From: Bacteroidaceae bacterium
GTDB taxonomy: Bacteria; Bacteroidota; Bacteroidia; Bacteroidales; Bacteroidaceae
DNA: 59,362 nucleotides
NCBI GenBank assembly: GCA_017938245.1
Contig: JAGBBX010000007.1
Span: 1-59,362, forward strand
Reading direction: 5' to 3'
The position numbers and the translations under genes were made by a program. Each line of letters starts with the position of its first letter. Position 1 is the first letter of the stretch. Shown here one piece after another: positions 35,024 through 43,353 of this stretch. The notes below the pieces were generated by a model. It searched no databases, was not told the DNA's origin, and saw only the letters and a list, made by a program, of their open reading frames with translations.

Positions 35024-36541
35024 ATGATTATCAGCCAAGCCGATCAGGCGTTACTTGACAAAAAAGGTATCTCGGCCGAGCAGTTTGCCGAGCAGTTAAA
35101 GACATTCAAAACAGGCTTCCCTTTCCTTAAGATTGAGGCTGCGGCAACTCCCGAGAAAGGTGTGCTCTGTCCCACAAACGAGGAGGTAGAGGAGTATATT
35201 AAAAAATGGGCTGCTTTCTGCGAGAAGAAACAGACAGTACTGAAGTTTGTTCCCGCTTCGGGTGCTGCCAGCCGTATGTTCAAGGATTTGTTCTCGTTCC
35301 TTAGTGCCGAGTATGATGTGCCTACAAATGATTTCGAGAAGAAGTTCTTCGATAATATCGAGAAATTTGCGTTCTATGCCGACCTTAACGCTACTTGCCA
35401 AAAGAATCATTCTGCAACAATCAAAGAACTTGTCGCTGCAGGTAAATACAAGGAGGTTGTTGCAAGTTTGCTTGGTGCCGATGGCTTGAACTATGGTGCA
35501 TTGCCCAAAGGATTGCTTAAGTTCCACAACTACGGTAACGATGCACGTACCGCTCTTGAAGAACATCTTGTCGAGGGTGCACTTTATGCTGCTGCCGACG
35601 GTAAGGTGAAACTTCACTTTACAGTATCTACCGACCATCGCGAACTCTTTAAAGCATTGGTTGCCGAGTGTAAGCCTGCATACGAAGCGAAGTTTGGTGT
35701 AGAGTATGAGATTTCATTCTCGGAGCAGAAACCCAGCACCGATACTGTTGCAGCTGATGCTGACAACGAACCTTTCCGCGATAATGGAGAGTTACTGTTC
35801 CGTCCCGGTGGACACGGCGCACTCATCGAGAACCTCAACGATATTGATGCCGATATTATTTTTATCAAGAACATCGATAATGTTGTTCCCGACCGTCTTA
35901 AAGACGATACTGTTACATATAAAAAACTGCTTGCAGGTATTTTGGTGTCGCTTCAAGAACAGGCGTTCGAGTATCTGCGTCTGATTGACAGTGGCAAGTA
36001 CACTCACGAGCAGATTGAGGAGATGATTCGTTTCGTTCAGCAGAAGTTGCAGTGCCGTCACGAGGAGATTAAGCATATGGAGGATTGCGAGCTTGTGCTC
36101 TATCTGCGTAAGAAATTGAACCGACCTATGCGTGTCTGCGGTATGGTTAAGAATGTAGGTGAGCCCGGTGGTGGTCCGTTCTTTGCATATAATCCCGATG
36201 GTTCGGTATCGCTGCAGATTCTCGAGAGTTCGCAGATTGATATGAACAATGCCGAGGCAAAGTCGATGTTCGAGAATGGTACACACTTTAACCCCGTTGA
36301 CCTTGTTTGTGCTGTTAAGGATTACAACGGTGCAAAGTTCAATCTGCCCGCCTTTGTCGACAAGAACACAGGATTCATCTCGCACAAGTCTAAGAGCGGT
36401 CGCGAACTTAAGGCAATGGAGCTTCCCGGTTTGTGGAATGGTGCAATGAGCGACTGGAACACAATTTTTGTCGAGGTACCTCTTATCACATTCAACCCCG
36501 TTAAGACCGTTAACGACCTGTTGCGCGACGTACATCAGTAA
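35024..36541 (+). CDS. DUF4301 family protein
   Basis: A 505-residue cytoplasmic protein. It matches DUF4301, a Bacteroidetes family of unknown function. FVPASGAASRMFKDLFSFL near residue 73 is a glycine-rich loop. FRPGGHGALIENLNDIDADIIFIKNIDN near 265-290 resembles the substrate side of UTP-sugar-1-phosphate uridylyltransferases, so a nucleotide-sugar role is possible. There is no signal peptide or membrane segment. It is a single-gene unit closed by a terminator at 36565-36591. Confidence 0.85.
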   Translation: MIISQADQALLDKKGISAEQFAEQLKTFKTGFPFLKIEAAATPEKGVLCPTNEEVEEYIKKWAAFCEKKQTVLKFVPASGAASRMFKDLFSFLSAEYDVPTNDFEKKFFDNIEKFAFYADLNATCQKNHSATIKELVAAGKYKEVVASLLGADGLNYGALPKGLLKFHNYGNDARTALEEHLVEGALYAAADGKVKLHFTVSTDHRELFKALVAECKPAYEAKFGVEYEISFSEQKPSTDTVAADADNEPFRDNGELLFRPGGHGALIENLNDIDADIIFIKNIDNVVPDRLKDDTVTYKKLLAGILVSLQEQAFEYLRLIDSGKYTHEQIEEMIRFVQQKLQCRHEEIKHMEDCELVLYLRKKLNRPMRVCGMVKNVGEPGGGPFFAYNPDGSVSLQILESSQIDMNNAEAKSMFENGTHFNPVDLVCAVKDYNGAKFNLPAFVDKNTGFISHKSKSGRELKAMELPGLWNGAMSDWNTIFVEVPLITFNPVKTVNDLLRDVHQ

Positions 36542-36564
36542 TAGAAAATTCATATATAACAGTT

Positions 36565-36591
36565 GGGGAGCGAATTTCTTTTTCGCTCCCC
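36565..36591 (+). terminator. DUF4301 gene terminator
   Basis: GGGGAGCGAA (36565-36574) pairs with TTCGCTCCCC (36582-36591), 7-nt T-rich loop. Confidence 0.75.
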
Positions 36592-36621
36592 GATTGTTAT
36601 TAAGAGATTTTTTTAGAGACT

Positions 36622-36649
36622 CTAATTCGACAATTAATTGTCGAATTAG
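36622..36649. repeat. 28-bp perfect palindrome at the edge of the R-M island
   Basis: CTAATTCGACAATT and its exact complement with no centre. It is too AT-rich and lacks a T tail for a normal terminator. It lies where ordinary core genes give way to the AT-rich R-M segment, so it may be a boundary or protein-binding site. The remaining 36650-36865 bases hold no gene I can support. Confidence 0.5.
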
Positions 36650-36865
36650 CACCGGCAAACTATTATAATTTATCAGTCAATTACTACTCTCGGTTAGCCT
36701 TTATGTTCGCTTGTTTCATAGACCTGAGATACAGCGATGCTGCGTTCTCTCATTCAGCATGCCACATCGGGACAAGGAATTGCTGAAAACTAAACGTTAT
36801 GTTCAGTGCATTTTTCCTTAATTTAAAAGAAATTACAAGTATAATTCAATATTCAGAGTACAAGA

Positions 36866-36897
36866 GTTGTATTTTTCATAGTATCTTATTAATTTTG
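36866..36897 (+). promoter_or_regulatory. Promoter of the HTH-methylase pair
   Basis: GTTG (36866-36869), a 20-bp spacer, TAATTTTG (36890-36897) followed by C. The start codon of the HTH gene is at 36925. Confidence 0.55.
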
Positions 36898-36924
36898 CTC
36901 CAAATCTAAAACTTTTTATAAAGT

Positions 36925-37137
36925 ATGTCAAATTTGAATCGATTAAAAGTCGTTCTTGTCGAACAAGGGAAAACTGGGAAATGGCTTGCTGAACAGTTAG
37001 GAAAATCTAATTGTACTGTTAGTAAATGGTGTAGCAATAGCATACAGCCTGATTTGCAAACCATAGACAAAATTGCAATGATACTTAATATAGACAGAAG
37101 AACTTTAATTGTGCCCTCTGACAATGGCGAAAAATGA
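36925..37137 (+). CDS. XRE-type HTH protein of the R-M system
   Basis: A 70-residue protein that is essentially one helix-turn-helix: RLKVVLVEQGKTGKWLAEQL, GKSNCTVSKWCSNSIQPD, LQTIDKIAMILNIDRRTLI. Its size and position match small controllers of restriction-modification genes (C-protein-like), although here it overlaps the methylase rather than the nuclease. The methylase start lies inside this gene (14-nt overlap), so translation is coupled. It probably regulates its own promoter at 36866-36897. Confidence 0.8.
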   Translation: MSNLNRLKVVLVEQGKTGKWLAEQLGKSNCTVSKWCSNSIQPDLQTIDKIAMILNIDRRTLIVPSDNGEK

Positions 37138-39397
37138 AATAAGTTGGTATCAAGGTAGCGTTTATACCAATTCTATTAACAATATATTTAAGGCAATAGT
37201 GTTATCTTCATCCTATTACGATTGGAAGGAAAAGTTCACATATATACACGGAGAGTTTGACACTCAAAGAAAGATTGATACAGCAAAACTTGAATCAATA
37301 TTTAATGTCGAGATAGGCTCTAACCAAGACGAATTATTTAAACTGATTTATAGCCTTGAAACCTATTATTCAATAATACTTAGGATCATTGCACATAAAG
37401 CTGTTTTTGGAAACTGTTCTTGTGATAGAAGTATTTTTGATGATAATACATATATTGCGAAAGGAATAACCAACTATTCATCCGTAAATTATTACAACTG
37501 GTTCTTGACAGTACCTGAAGTAGAGTCTTTAGTTTCAGAAGTTTACAATGCTATTATTCTTGAGGAAATTGAAACAGAAGGTGATACCATTAGCGAAATC
37601 TTTGAACACATTTTTCCCAAGGAGATTCGACATAGTGTAGGTGAATACTACACTCCTTATTGGCTCGCTCGTGAGGTAATAGACAGAATTACAAAGGACG
37701 ACAATGAAGCACATCGCAGAAAGTTCATAGATCCTGCTTGTGGTTCTGCAACTTTTCTTGTTGCTCTAATAAATAAATATAAAGCATCCTCACAGAATGC
37801 AATTTTTGCGAATGTGTGTGGAATAGATATAAATCCACTTACTGTTTTGGCGGCTAAAACAAACTATTTGCTATTATATAGTAGATCATGTATCTTTAGC
37901 GCATCTAAACCTTTAGAAATCCCAATATATCATGCTGACACAATAGCAATCAATGATATTGCCGCCTTGTTTGCAGATACGGATCAATATGATTCCGTTC
38001 CAAAGCAGAAATATGACTATATAGTAGGTAATCCTCCTTGGGTAAATTGGGAATACATGCCCGATAATTACCGAATGCAACATGCTCGATTATGGCAGTA
38101 TTATGGTCTATTTTCACAAAAAGGCTTAAACTCCAATTTTATAAAAGAGGACATTTCAGTTTTATTAACTTATGTTGTAATAGACAATTATTTGGCTACT
38201 GGAGGAAAAATTGGCTTTGTTGTCAAAGAAACATTGTTTAAATCAATAAAACAGGGTGAGGGCTTTAGAAAGTTCAGAATTACCCCCAAAGAAATGGATC
38301 TAAAAGTGATAAGAGTGGATGATTTGACTAAAATCAAGCCGTTTAGGGATGCTGTTACTCGAACTGCCATAATCTATATAGAGAAAGGTCGTAAAACTGC
38401 ATATCCTGTCGACTATATTGTTTGGACTCCGACTTCTAAGATTAAATCTTTTGAAAATAACACATTGTTCAATTTATCCGAATTTATTGATTTTGAAGTT
38501 CTGAAAGCTCGTCCTTCGGTGCAAAATACAATTAACTCTGGGTGGATTACAGAGTCACCAGAAGAAATGAATTATTCAAAATTTACACTTGGAACAAATG
38601 ACCTCGTTGCCCGAACTGGCGTATTTACTGGAGGTGCAAATGGAATATATTGGTTAAAAATCGACTCTGAGAAAAATGGGAACCTTCTTGTTTCCAATAT
38701 AACAGAACGAGCAAAAAACAAGATGAAAAAGGTTCAGCTTGAAGTTGAAAAAGACTACGTTTTCCCATTTTTAACAGGAGACGACTTAGGATTTTGGTCA
38801 TATTCGTATTCTAAGTATATACTTTGTCCTCATACAGCAGAGACAAAAATGTACCCTATTGATAAGAAAATTCTCACTCAACACCCTCTGACAGAACATT
38901 ATTTTGAGGAATTTAAGAAAGAACTGGAGGATAGGAAAGGTTTTACAAGTATGGATCGGCCTATACACGAAAAATTCTATTATGCTCTTCAAAGAATAGG
39001 TGTCTATACTTTTGCGAAATATAAAGTATGTTGGAGATACATCTGTAAGAACTTCACACCTGCTGTAGTAGAATATGCTGAAGATCAATATCTCGGGAAA
39101 AAGAATATCATTGGCAATGAAAAAATAATTTCAATTGCTTTTGACAATAAAGATGAAGCATATTATGTTTGTGCGATTATAAGTTCTACTCCATACAGAA
39201 AGACGATTGAAAATTACATGGTTGGCACACAAATAACTCCAAGCATAATTAGCAGATTGAAGATACCGAAATTCAACAACCAAGATAATCAACATGTTGA
39301 ATTATCAAGAATATGTCAGGAAGGACATAAAAGCATTTTTTCTAAAACTATGTTTATCAATCAAATTGATGCAATTGTCAAGTCTTGGATAAGGTAA
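37124..39397 (+). CDS. N6-adenine DNA methyltransferase of an R-M system
   Basis: A 757-residue modification enzyme that should transfer a methyl group from S-adenosylmethionine to adenine in a specific DNA site. The N-terminal helical region covers about residues 1-170. GEYYTPYWLAREVIDRI leads into motif I, FIDPACGSATFLVALI, and motif IV is DYIVGNPPWVNWEY. The C-terminal 350 residues are likely target recognition. The order is that of large gamma-class enzymes (Eco57I-like); no nuclease motif was seen in it. The start is ATG 37124, since the upstream TTG lies inside the HTH gene. Codons are AT-rich compared with neighbours, a sign of transfer. Confidence 0.9.
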   Translation: MAKNEISWYQGSVYTNSINNIFKAIVLSSSYYDWKEKFTYIHGEFDTQRKIDTAKLESIFNVEIGSNQDELFKLIYSLETYYSIILRIIAHKAVFGNCSCDRSIFDDNTYIAKGITNYSSVNYYNWFLTVPEVESLVSEVYNAIILEEIETEGDTISEIFEHIFPKEIRHSVGEYYTPYWLAREVIDRITKDDNEAHRRKFIDPACGSATFLVALINKYKASSQNAIFANVCGIDINPLTVLAAKTNYLLLYSRSCIFSASKPLEIPIYHADTIAINDIAALFADTDQYDSVPKQKYDYIVGNPPWVNWEYMPDNYRMQHARLWQYYGLFSQKGLNSNFIKEDISVLLTYVVIDNYLATGGKIGFVVKETLFKSIKQGEGFRKFRITPKEMDLKVIRVDDLTKIKPFRDAVTRTAIIYIEKGRKTAYPVDYIVWTPTSKIKSFENNTLFNLSEFIDFEVLKARPSVQNTINSGWITESPEEMNYSKFTLGTNDLVARTGVFTGGANGIYWLKIDSEKNGNLLVSNITERAKNKMKKVQLEVEKDYVFPFLTGDDLGFWSYSYSKYILCPHTAETKMYPIDKKILTQHPLTEHYFEEFKKELEDRKGFTSMDRPIHEKFYYALQRIGVYTFAKYKVCWRYICKNFTPAVVEYAEDQYLGKKNIIGNEKIISIAFDNKDEAYYVCAIISSTPYRKTIENYMVGTQITPSIISRLKIPKFNNQDNQHVELSRICQEGHKSIFSKTMFINQIDAIVKSWIR

Positions 39398-39399
39398 AA

Positions 39400-39438
39400 T
39401 TAATGGCTCAGTCAGATAAACACTGACTGAGCCATTAA
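39400..39438. terminator. Terminator between convergent methylase and nuclease genes
   Basis: A 16-bp stem, TTAATGGCTCAGTCAG (39400-39415) with its complement at 39423-39438, and a 7-nt loop. A and T runs flank it. Confidence 0.85.
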
Positions 39439-39442
39439 AATT

Positions 39443-40603
39443 TTATACATATAACCAAGCTTTACCTGCTTTTACCTCTTTTCCTGCAGGAATGCTATTG
39501 TCAGTAACTTTTATTATATTATCAGAACCATATAATTCAAACATTTCGTCTGCTTCCTTTTTTGTATAGAAGTCCATGTCAAAACGAATAGCTTTGATTT
39601 TTACAATGCCAAGTTTGTGAAGCTTTAGCCCAGCCTTATACAGACTCTTCAATTGAACAAATGTGTCAAATTGCTGAAGCATCTTAAAGATAGTGTTTTC
39701 TGGATTTTCAATAAATCCCACACCATCTACAAGTCCCCAAAGCTCTTTCTTGATAGGACTCGTTTCATTATGAAGAACAAGATCTTTCTTGACAGATATA
39801 GTTTCACCACTCTTGTTAACACCATACTGGCCAGGATCGGAGCTATGAATTAACCCTTGGACAAAAACTCGTAGAAATTGCCCCTGCTTAATTATTAAAT
39901 CCATGCTCCATGTTGATGCTTCATTACGCTGTGCCAACTCGAAATTAGTCTTGGTCACGTTTTGATCGTCTTGGCTCATTGGATTTATATGGCGTCTGTC
40001 AGGTATGAATGACGCTCCGATACTGTGTAAAACTATAGCTAATGCTTGTTCTGCGCCATGTCCTCTCCTCTTTGTCTCTTCTTGTTGTATTTCTTTAGGT
40101 AATAATAGAAAATCAACCAAAGAGTCTACTTCTTCTCGGCTCATCTTATTGAGCACATGAAGTATCGAGAGAACACCTCTGTCTTCCAAGTATTTAGCAA
40201 CAACATTTAGAACCTCTTCCCCTTTTTCGTTTGGAGTGCCAATCAATTTTTTAAAATAGCTAACAGAATGCTTTTTCAAAGAGTAAACCGATTCGCCAAG
40301 AAGATTTATTTCTGAATTGTGGTTATTACGATGTTTGTTGAAGATGTAACTTAGTTCAAGGTACATGCGTTTATCTGTTACACCAACAATTGTTCGCAAT
40401 GTGTCTATAGCATCTACATTCGAAGAAATGATTTGTTTAAGTGTCTTCAAGTCTTCTACATTACCTGGCATTTGCTGTGCAATAGTGTATAGCAATTCTG
40501 AATCAATACTTTTTTCAGCATGTCCGAAGATAGGAATCTCATTTTGGTTTGAAACATGATGCCAGTATTCTTTTCTGAAATCATTGAAAATTTGTATAGC
40601 CAT
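39443..40603 (-). CDS. Putative restriction endonuclease
   Basis: A 386-residue protein converging on the methylase, 45 bp between stops. I do not recognise a named family. The strongest hint is STWSMDLIIKQGQFLRVFVQGLIHSSDPGQYG (about residues 235-265), where an Asp and a later Gln/Lys set could form a PD-(D/E)XK-like site. The N-terminal half is helical. The pairing with a solitary methylase supports a nuclease role. The start is ATG 40603; a longer frame to 40696 would run through the terminator and stem of the folded RNA upstream. Codon use is AT-rich, like the methylase. Confidence 0.65.
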   Translation of the reverse strand: MAIQIFNDFRKEYWHHVSNQNEIPIFGHAEKSIDSELLYTIAQQMPGNVEDLKTLKQIISSNVDAIDTLRTIVGVTDKRMYLELSYIFNKHRNNHNSEINLLGESVYSLKKHSVSYFKKLIGTPNEKGEEVLNVVAKYLEDRGVLSILHVLNKMSREEVDSLVDFLLLPKEIQQEETKRRGHGAEQALAIVLHSIGASFIPDRRHINPMSQDDQNVTKTNFELAQRNEASTWSMDLIIKQGQFLRVFVQGLIHSSDPGQYGVNKSGETISVKKDLVLHNETSPIKKELWGLVDGVGFIENPENTIFKMLQQFDTFVQLKSLYKAGLKLHKLGIVKIKAIRFDMDFYTKKEADEMFELYGSDNIIKVTDNSIPAGKEVKAGKAWLYV

Positions 40604-40633
40604 AATCCTTACAGCCCTCTTTGTCAGAAAAAA

Positions 40634-40785
40634 GGGCGTGGGAGATTTCAAGTTAGTACCAAGGCCTTGCACAGCCCACGTCAGACAACAATCCATCTGT
40701 CCACGCCCATGTTATGTAGCGCAGACACCCTTGTTGTCTTAACTAAACTGACGTATAAGGAGGTGCAAGTTCGGTATTCAGTTAG
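40634..40785 (-). ncRNA. 6S-like structured RNA with intrinsic terminator
   Basis: On the minus strand a long rod folds: CTTGCAC (40769-40763) with GTGCAAG (40672-40666), extended by TACC/GGTA; ACGTCAG with CTGACGT; ACAACAA with TTGTTGT; and a 9-bp apical stem, TGTCTGCGC with GCGTGGACA. Internal loops separate the stems, as in 6S RNA, which mimics an open promoter and binds RNA polymerase. The 3' end has CCCACGCCC (40642-40634) followed by six Ts. GGGCGTGG (40708-40701) can pair with it, which would compete with the apical stem. Compare Rfam 6S and Bacteroidales-1. A leader of the downstream nuclease gene is the alternative. Confidence 0.5.
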
Positions 40786-41025
40786 TCAAGGATGCCTATA
40801 CTATATTTGGTTTGTTTTTCTTCTAAATTGGAATTGTTTTTAGAGATTAATAATTCAGTTAACTATAAGTGCATAAAACACGTTGCGAATTTACTAATAA
40901 AATCTCAAAAAATCACATTTTAATATAAAGTATTAAGTATTCTTATTGATTATTCCTAAATGCTAAAAATTAAGATAAAAAACTATGTTATCAACCGTTT
41001 CCAGTCCTCATAATTAGACTATATC
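40786..41025. other. AT-rich spacer upstream of the folded RNA
   Basis: No gene seen. A weak -7-like CATCCTTG on the minus strand (40787-40794) could start the RNA. The rest is AT-rich and marks the right edge of the R-M segment. Confidence 0.45.
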
Positions 41026-42408
41026 TCACAATAGTTTCTTTACAAGCCCAAACATTTTATATGGCATATAGCGGAAGGGCAGGTCAATCCACGTGGGAGT
41101 CTCAACAACCGAACGACTGTGCGAGAATGCTTTGTAACTCTCCATACCGTGATACTGTCCCATTCCCGAATTACCTACTCCTCCAAAAGGAATATTCTCA
41201 TTGGCAATGTGCATAATGGTGTCGTTTATGCAGGCACCACCCGATGATGTGTTACGCAGTATCTCTTTTCCTACACTGCTCTTGCCAAAGAAGTAAAGCG
41301 CCAATGGTTTCTCGCGTTTGCGTATGAATGATATTGCTTCGCTTCTCTTCTCAAATGTTATCATAGGCAGCACAGGGCCGAAAATCTCCTCTTGCATAAC
41401 AGCTGCATCGGGACTTACATTGTCGAGCAGGGTAGGAGCGATGTAGCGTTCTTTTGCATCGGTGTCACCGCCAAGCACAATATCACCATCTTTTAGATAG
41501 GACGATACACGTTCAAAAGCTCTGTCACTAACCAAGCGTACAAAGTGCTTGCTGCTTTTAATATCTTCGCCGTGCAGCCTTTTAAGTTCCTTTGCAAATG
41601 CCTCGATGAACTGTGTCTTACGCGAGTGGTGTATAAGCAAATAGTCGGGGGCAATACAGGTCTGTCCTGCATTCAGGGTTTTTCCCCAGGCAATGCGTCG
41701 CGCTGCAATCTCAATATTTGCATCGGCATCTACAATGCAGGGGCTCTTGCCGCCAAGCTCAAGCACAACGGGGGTAAGATGTTCGGCGGCAGCTCTCATC
41801 ACACTCTTACCAAGCGTGGGGCTGCCTGTGAAGAATATAATATCGTGACGAAGCGCAAGTAACGCTTTGTTGGTGTCGCGGTTGCCTTGCACAACGGCAA
41901 TATAGTTGCTGTCGAAAGTACTGCTAATCATCTCCTCTAAAACCTTTGATACATTTGGAACATAGGGCGATGGTTTCAATATTGCAGTGCAGCCGGCCGA
42001 TATTGCTCCTACAAGAGGATTCAGAAGCAGTTGAACAGGATAGTTCCAAGGCGATATAATAAGGGCACATCCCAAAGGTTCACTTATTATACGGCTTTGC
42101 GAGGGCATCATCTTCAGCGGTGTACACACTCTCTTGGGACGCATCCACTCTCTTAGGTTGGCAATGTGGTTCTTTATCTCTCCCTCTACAATGCTAAGCT
42201 CGGTGAGTATTGCCTCCTCGTTGCTCTTATGAAGATCGCTCCACAGAGCATCACATATCTTTGGTTCCCACTCCTTAAGCGCTGCGCGCAGTCGTTTGAG
42301 CTGATTGCGACGAAATTCGTAGCTTAGTGTAGCGCCACTCTCGAAGAGGCGTTGTTGCTCCTCTTTTATCTGTCCGATTCTCTCGACCGGTGTATTCTCT
42401 ATATTCAT
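41026..42408 (-). CDS. Class 3-like NAD(P)-dependent aldehyde dehydrogenase
   Basis: A 460-residue ALDH oxidising an aldehyde to an acid. The cofactor region is SPWNYPVQLLLNPLVGAISAG. FFTGSPTLGKSV follows, with the general-base Glu in VVLELGGKSPCIVD and the nucleophile Cys in LNAGQTCIAPDYLL. The length and C-terminus fit the fatty/aromatic aldehyde (ALDH3) group. A hydrophobic C-terminal end may associate with membrane. Its start overlaps the stop of the SDR gene by 4 nt, so the alcohol-to-aldehyde and aldehyde-to-acid steps may be coupled. The substrate is unknown. Confidence 0.9.
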   Translation of the reverse strand: MNIENTPVERIGQIKEEQQRLFESGATLSYEFRRNQLKRLRAALKEWEPKICDALWSDLHKSNEEAILTELSIVEGEIKNHIANLREWMRPKRVCTPLKMMPSQSRIISEPLGCALIISPWNYPVQLLLNPLVGAISAGCTAILKPSPYVPNVSKVLEEMISSTFDSNYIAVVQGNRDTNKALLALRHDIIFFTGSPTLGKSVMRAAAEHLTPVVLELGGKSPCIVDADANIEIAARRIAWGKTLNAGQTCIAPDYLLIHHSRKTQFIEAFAKELKRLHGEDIKSSKHFVRLVSDRAFERVSSYLKDGDIVLGGDTDAKERYIAPTLLDNVSPDAAVMQEEIFGPVLPMITFEKRSEAISFIRKREKPLALYFFGKSSVGKEILRNTSSGGACINDTIMHIANENIPFGGVGNSGMGQYHGMESYKAFSHSRSVVETPTWIDLPFRYMPYKMFGLVKKLL

Positions 42409-43217
42409 TTTTTTCTTCCTGTAAAATGGTCCATAGCGTGGAATATTCCGACAACCTCGCCAAAGATATAATCAAAAATCGAGGTAGGCAATAATGCTTG
42501 GCAGAAGCGTATGAAATGATAACCAAAGGGGATTCCCTTGAAGTTACGGTTTTTCTCTATTGCCTTTATAATCTTCTTTGCTGTGGGTTCGGGCTTAAGA
42601 ATGGGGAATATGCGCGACTTTACACCGTCGAACATTCCGGTGTTAATGAAGTAGGGGGCAATAGTCGTTATATGCACATTGCTCTTCGCCTGATGAAGCT
42701 CTATGCGCACCGAGTCACTCCAACCAATCATTGCCCATTTGCTTGCTGCGTATACCGACATTTTGGGGTTCGAGAGCATTCCGGCCGCCGATGCAATGTT
42801 ACAGATGTGTCCGCTGTCGCGAGCAATCATATCGGGTAGTGCTTGCAGCGCAATAACCATAGGCGCAGTGGCATTTATATTCATTGTACGTTCAATCTCA
42901 TTAACTTGCAGCTTGTCGAACGTGTTATTGCTTGTTACAATACCTGCATTGTTTATAAGAATGTCTATCTTGCCACACTCCCAATGTGTACGCTTGTAGC
43001 ACTCCTGTACCGCCTCGCAGTCCGAGATATCTACTTTATATCCTTTTACATTGCCTTTACTGCGGAACTCTTCTATGGTATTTTTTATGCCCTCTTCGTT
43101 AATGTCCCAGATAATAAGCTGTCGGGCGCCTTTTTCAAGCGCAAGGCGTCCCATAATACGACCTATTCCCGATGCTCCACCGGTTATAAGTACACATTTA
43201 CCTTTAATCTTTGTCAT
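42405..43217 (-). CDS. Short-chain dehydrogenase/reductase
   Basis: A 270-residue classical SDR. The cofactor loop is LITGGASGIGRIMG, the structural motif ILINNAGIV, and the catalytic Ser...Tyr-x-x-x-Lys is seen in NIASAAGML and YAASKWAMIG. The C-terminal 60 residues are hydrophobic and may contact membrane lipid, as in SDRs acting on long-chain substrates. It overlaps the ALDH gene by 4 nt and forms a two-gene unit with it. Confidence 0.88.
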   Translation of the reverse strand: MTKIKGKCVLITGGASGIGRIMGRLALEKGARQLIIWDINEEGIKNTIEEFRSKGNVKGYKVDISDCEAVQECYKRTHWECGKIDILINNAGIVTSNNTFDKLQVNEIERTMNINATAPMVIALQALPDMIARDSGHICNIASAAGMLSNPKMSVYAASKWAMIGWSDSVRIELHQAKSNVHITTIAPYFINTGMFDGVKSRIFPILKPEPTAKKIIKAIEKNRNFKGIPFGYHFIRFCQALLPTSIFDYIFGEVVGIFHAMDHFTGRKK

Positions 43218-43353
43218 TATAATATAAATATAAGTGTTTATTTACTTTAAATATAGTACTTTATGGATTGTTGTCCTAAAGCGGCTGCAAAGTTAGATAA
43301 AAATGAACGGATGAACAAAATTTAATTGCACAAAATGGCGCTGTTTGTGCAAA

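Noticed and set aside
35792-36658. A 288-codon antisense frame over DUF4301
   Set aside because: Shadow of DUF4301; it also runs through that gene's terminator.
40604-40696. N-terminal extension of the putative endonuclease
   Set aside because: It would be translated from the terminator and stem of the folded RNA. The ATG at 40603 has an AAGGA-like site and a natural N-terminus.
40634-40710. tRNA gene
   Set aside because: GGGCGTGG and CCCACGCCC bracket 75 nt like an acceptor stem, but there is no T-arm GTTCRA sequence, D-arm or anticodon stem in the right place.
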